This document shows positions 6,412-7,505 of a stretch of DNA of 7,505 bases, in pieces. Numbering within the stretch: the first letter of the stretch is position 1; every line of letters begins with the position of its first letter. The DNA comes from Candidatus Zipacnadia bacterium (GTDB taxonomy: Bacteria > Armatimonadota > Zipacnadia > Zipacnadales > Zipacnadaceae), in NCBI GenBank assembly GCA_029821255.1, contig JALGTS010000054.1, forward strand, positions 1 to 7,505. Reading direction: 5' to 3'. A program made the position numbers and the translations under genes. Under the pieces are notes generated by a model. It was not told the DNA's origin, did no database searches, and was given only the letters and a program-made list of their open reading frames with translations.

Positions 6412-6753
6412 ATGAGCTGTATATTCTGTCAAATTGCCGCAGGCGAAATCGCCAGTGACATCGTTTACCGCGACGAGCAGGTGGTCGCCTTCCGCGATCT
6501 GAACCCGCAGGCCCCCACACACATTCTGATCATCCCTATTCAACATATCGAGAACCTGGCTGACGCCTCCGAAGAGCAGGCGGCGCTGCTGGGGCATTGC
6601 AATCTGGTGGCGGCGCAGATCGCCCAAGCCGAGGGAATTGCTGAAGATGGCTATCGGCTGGTGACCAACGTTGGCGCCGCTGCCGGGCAATCCGTAGACC
6701 ACCTCCATTTTCATCTGCTCGGCGGCCGGCGCATGCACTGGCCGCCAGGATAG
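6412..6753 (+). CDS. HIT-family (HINT-type) nucleotide-binding hydrolase
   Basis: A 113-residue cytoplasmic protein of the size typical for bacterial HINT proteins. The histidine triad is HLHFH at 97-101 followed by LLGGR, with the common C-terminal ending WPPG (110-113). Cys3, Cys6, His45 and His97 are positioned as the zinc ligands of zinc-type HIT proteins. Other family marks are the start CIFCQI (3-8), AFRDLNPQAPTHILIIP (26-42) and NVGAAAGQSV (86-95). HINT enzymes hydrolyse nucleoside phosphoramidates and adenylated compounds such as AMP-lysine; the cellular substrate in bacteria is poorly defined. The gene starts 27 bp after the mreB-like stop, and the phoH-like gene starts 56 bp after its own stop, so it is the middle gene of a likely three-gene or longer operon. 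Family assignment is very secure. Confidence 0.95.
   Translation: MSCIFCQIAAGEIASDIVYRDEQVVAFRDLNPQAPTHILIIPIQHIENLADASEEQAALLGHCNLVAAQIAQAEGIAEDGYRLVTNVGAAAGQSVDHLHFHLLGGRRMHWPPG
6721..6746 (+). other. GC-rich inverted repeat at the 3' end of the HIT gene
   Basis: GGCGGCC (6721-6727) and GGCCGCC (6740-6746) are perfect reverse complements with a 12-base loop. The repeat lies within the last ten codons of the HIT gene, before the stop at 6751. No T-tract follows, so it is not a standard terminator. It could slow or stabilise mRNA 3' ends, or may just reflect the Gly-Gly-Arg and Trp-Pro-Pro codons. Confidence 0.35.
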
Positions 6754-6771
6754 CTTCAGTGATACTCTGAT

Positions 6772-6793
6772 CGTTTGCTTACTATCACAAACG
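6772..6793 (+). other. Small hairpin ahead of the phoH-like ribosome binding site
   Basis: CGTTTG (6772-6777) and CAAACG (6788-6793) pair perfectly around a 10-base loop in the HIT-phoH gap. The AGGAG of the next gene starts two bases later. No T-run follows, so it is not a typical terminator. A modest effect on translation of the next gene is possible. Confidence 0.3.
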
Positions 6794-6794
6794 T

Positions 6795-6799
6795 AGGAG
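6795..6799 (+). promoter_or_regulatory. Ribosome binding site supporting the phoH-like GTG start
   Basis: AGGAG lies ten bases before the GTG at 6810-6812, slightly longer than ideal spacing. It is the best site in this region. An in-frame GTG at 6888 lacks a comparable Shine-Dalgarno. Confidence 0.5.
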
Positions 6800-6809
6800 C
6801 AATATTTCT

Positions 6810-7505
6810 GTGGCGACAAGTATTCCCCCACAGTCGGAGGAGAAATCTGTCACGAACTCAGACAGTACAAAGACAGAGAATAAATCAGTGGCCCGAGCAG
6901 TAACCTATCACAGTCGCGAACTGGAGATTCTGGTCGGCTCTCATGACCAGAATCTGAAGCTTATTGAAGAAAAGCTGGGTGTGCAGATTGTCCCCCGTCA
7001 CGACCAGTTGCAGATATTTGGGGACGAGGATGCCGCTCAATATGCCGAGGATTTACTCCAGCGATTGTTAGAGATCATTCGCCGCCGCAACACACTCAGC
7101 GAAGAGGACCTGAAATATGCCCTCCAGGCGGTGCAGCGTGAAGCAGTTGATGACACCGATGCACTACTGGCCGAGCCGCTGCTTCTCACGCCACGGGGTA
7201 AGCCCATCAGACCCAAAACTGCCGGGCAGCTCAGATACGTCCAGGCCATCGCTAACAACGATGTGGCTTTCTGCATCGGCCCGGCAGGCACCGGCAAGAC
7301 ATACTTGGCAATGGCCATGGCCGTCAATGCTATGAAAGAGGGCCGGGTCAGCCGCATCGTGCTGACCCGCCCGATAGTGGAAGCCGGTGAAGAATTAGGC
7401 TTTCTGCCCGGCGATATTATGGAGAAGATTGACCCTTATCTGCGGCCGCTCTATGACGCTCTTATTGATGTAATGGGGGCTGACCGCCTCCAGCGCCATC
7501 TACGC
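6810..7505 (+). CDS. phoH: PhoH-family ATPase, N-terminal part
   Basis: The gene runs off the right edge; 232 codons are visible in one open frame from GTG at 6810. Residues 1-30 are rich in Ser, Thr, Lys and Glu and probably disordered. A small PhoH N-terminal domain follows (about 34-110, with RELEILVGSHDQNLKLIEEK at 36-55). The P-loop ATPase core then begins, with TPRGKPIRPKTAGQ (127-140), Walker A GPAGTGKT (157-164), TRPIVEAGEELGFLPGD (186-202) and KIDPYLRPLYDAL (206-218), all hallmarks of PhoH-like proteins. The Walker B region is outside the window. PhoH/YbeZ-type proteins are cytoplasmic ATPases linked to RNA metabolism. They are often encoded with the endoribonuclease YbeY and, in Gram-positives, a membrane HD phosphohydrolase; such genes may lie just beyond the edge. 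Fifty-six bases separate it from the HIT gene. The start is moderately certain, since GTG at 6888 would remove the low-complexity leader. Confidence 0.93.
   Translation, partial: MATSIPPQSEEKSVTNSDSTKTENKSVARAVTYHSRELEILVGSHDQNLKLIEEKLGVQIVPRHDQLQIFGDEDAAQYAEDLLQRLLEIIRRRNTLSEEDLKYALQAVQREAVDDTDALLAEPLLLTPRGKPIRPKTAGQLRYVQAIANNDVAFCIGPAGTGKTYLAMAMAVNAMKEGRVSRIVLTRPIVEAGEELGFLPGDIMEKIDPYLRPLYDALIDVMGADRLQRHLR

Noticed and set aside
6349..6831. 160-codon minus-strand frame opposite the HIT gene
   Set aside because: Shadow of the HIT gene, whose histidine triad and zinc ligands are unmistakable.

Overview
The window is a compact bacterial chromosomal segment with six protein genes, two of them cut by the window edges. 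There are no RNA genes, insertion sequences, CRISPR arrays or long repeats that I can see. GC content is moderately high and evenly spread, and about 93% of the bases are coding. The lineage cannot be fixed from the sequence alone. The sigma-70 type promoters, the Shine-Dalgarno sites and a GAAC-N4-GTTC LexA-type operator fit a non-proteobacterial lineage such as Firmicutes or a neighbouring phylum (Armatimonadota or Chloroflexi are possible).

Left arm (minus strand, read from about 5170 down to 1): an M24 'pita-bread' family protein (3993-5093), then a complete SMC chromosome-condensation ATPase with a GTG start (327-3968), then the first 73 codons of a DegT/DnrJ/EryC1/StrS-family PLP aminotransferase (1-220). 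M24 and smc are 24 bp apart and almost certainly co-transcribed. The aminotransferase follows after 106 bp without a visible terminator and may be a read-through member or a separate unit.

Centre (5094-5346): a 253-bp divergent intergenic region. It holds two back-to-back promoters, TTGACA-18-TATAAT on the minus strand for M24-smc and TTGCGT-17-TAAAAT on the plus strand for the MreB-like gene. Between them lies a 14-bp palindrome that fits the Gram-positive LexA/DinR (SOS) box consensus exactly. A second, wider GAAC/GTTC dyad overlaps the plus-strand -35 box.

Right arm (plus strand): an MreB-like actin-fold ATPase (5347-6384), a HIT/HINT nucleotide hydrolase (6412-6753) and the N-terminal 232 codons of a PhoH-family ATPase (6810 to the right edge). 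Spacings are 27 and 56 bp, so this looks like one operon.

The genes mostly belong to core functions: chromosome organisation, cell shape and nucleotide or RNA metabolism. I see no clear new defence or mobile system. The most interesting points are the apparent SOS operator between smc and an mreB-like gene, the MreB-like protein lacking the usual catalytic glutamate, and the M24 protein that has lost four of five metal ligands yet sits as the leader gene of the smc operon.
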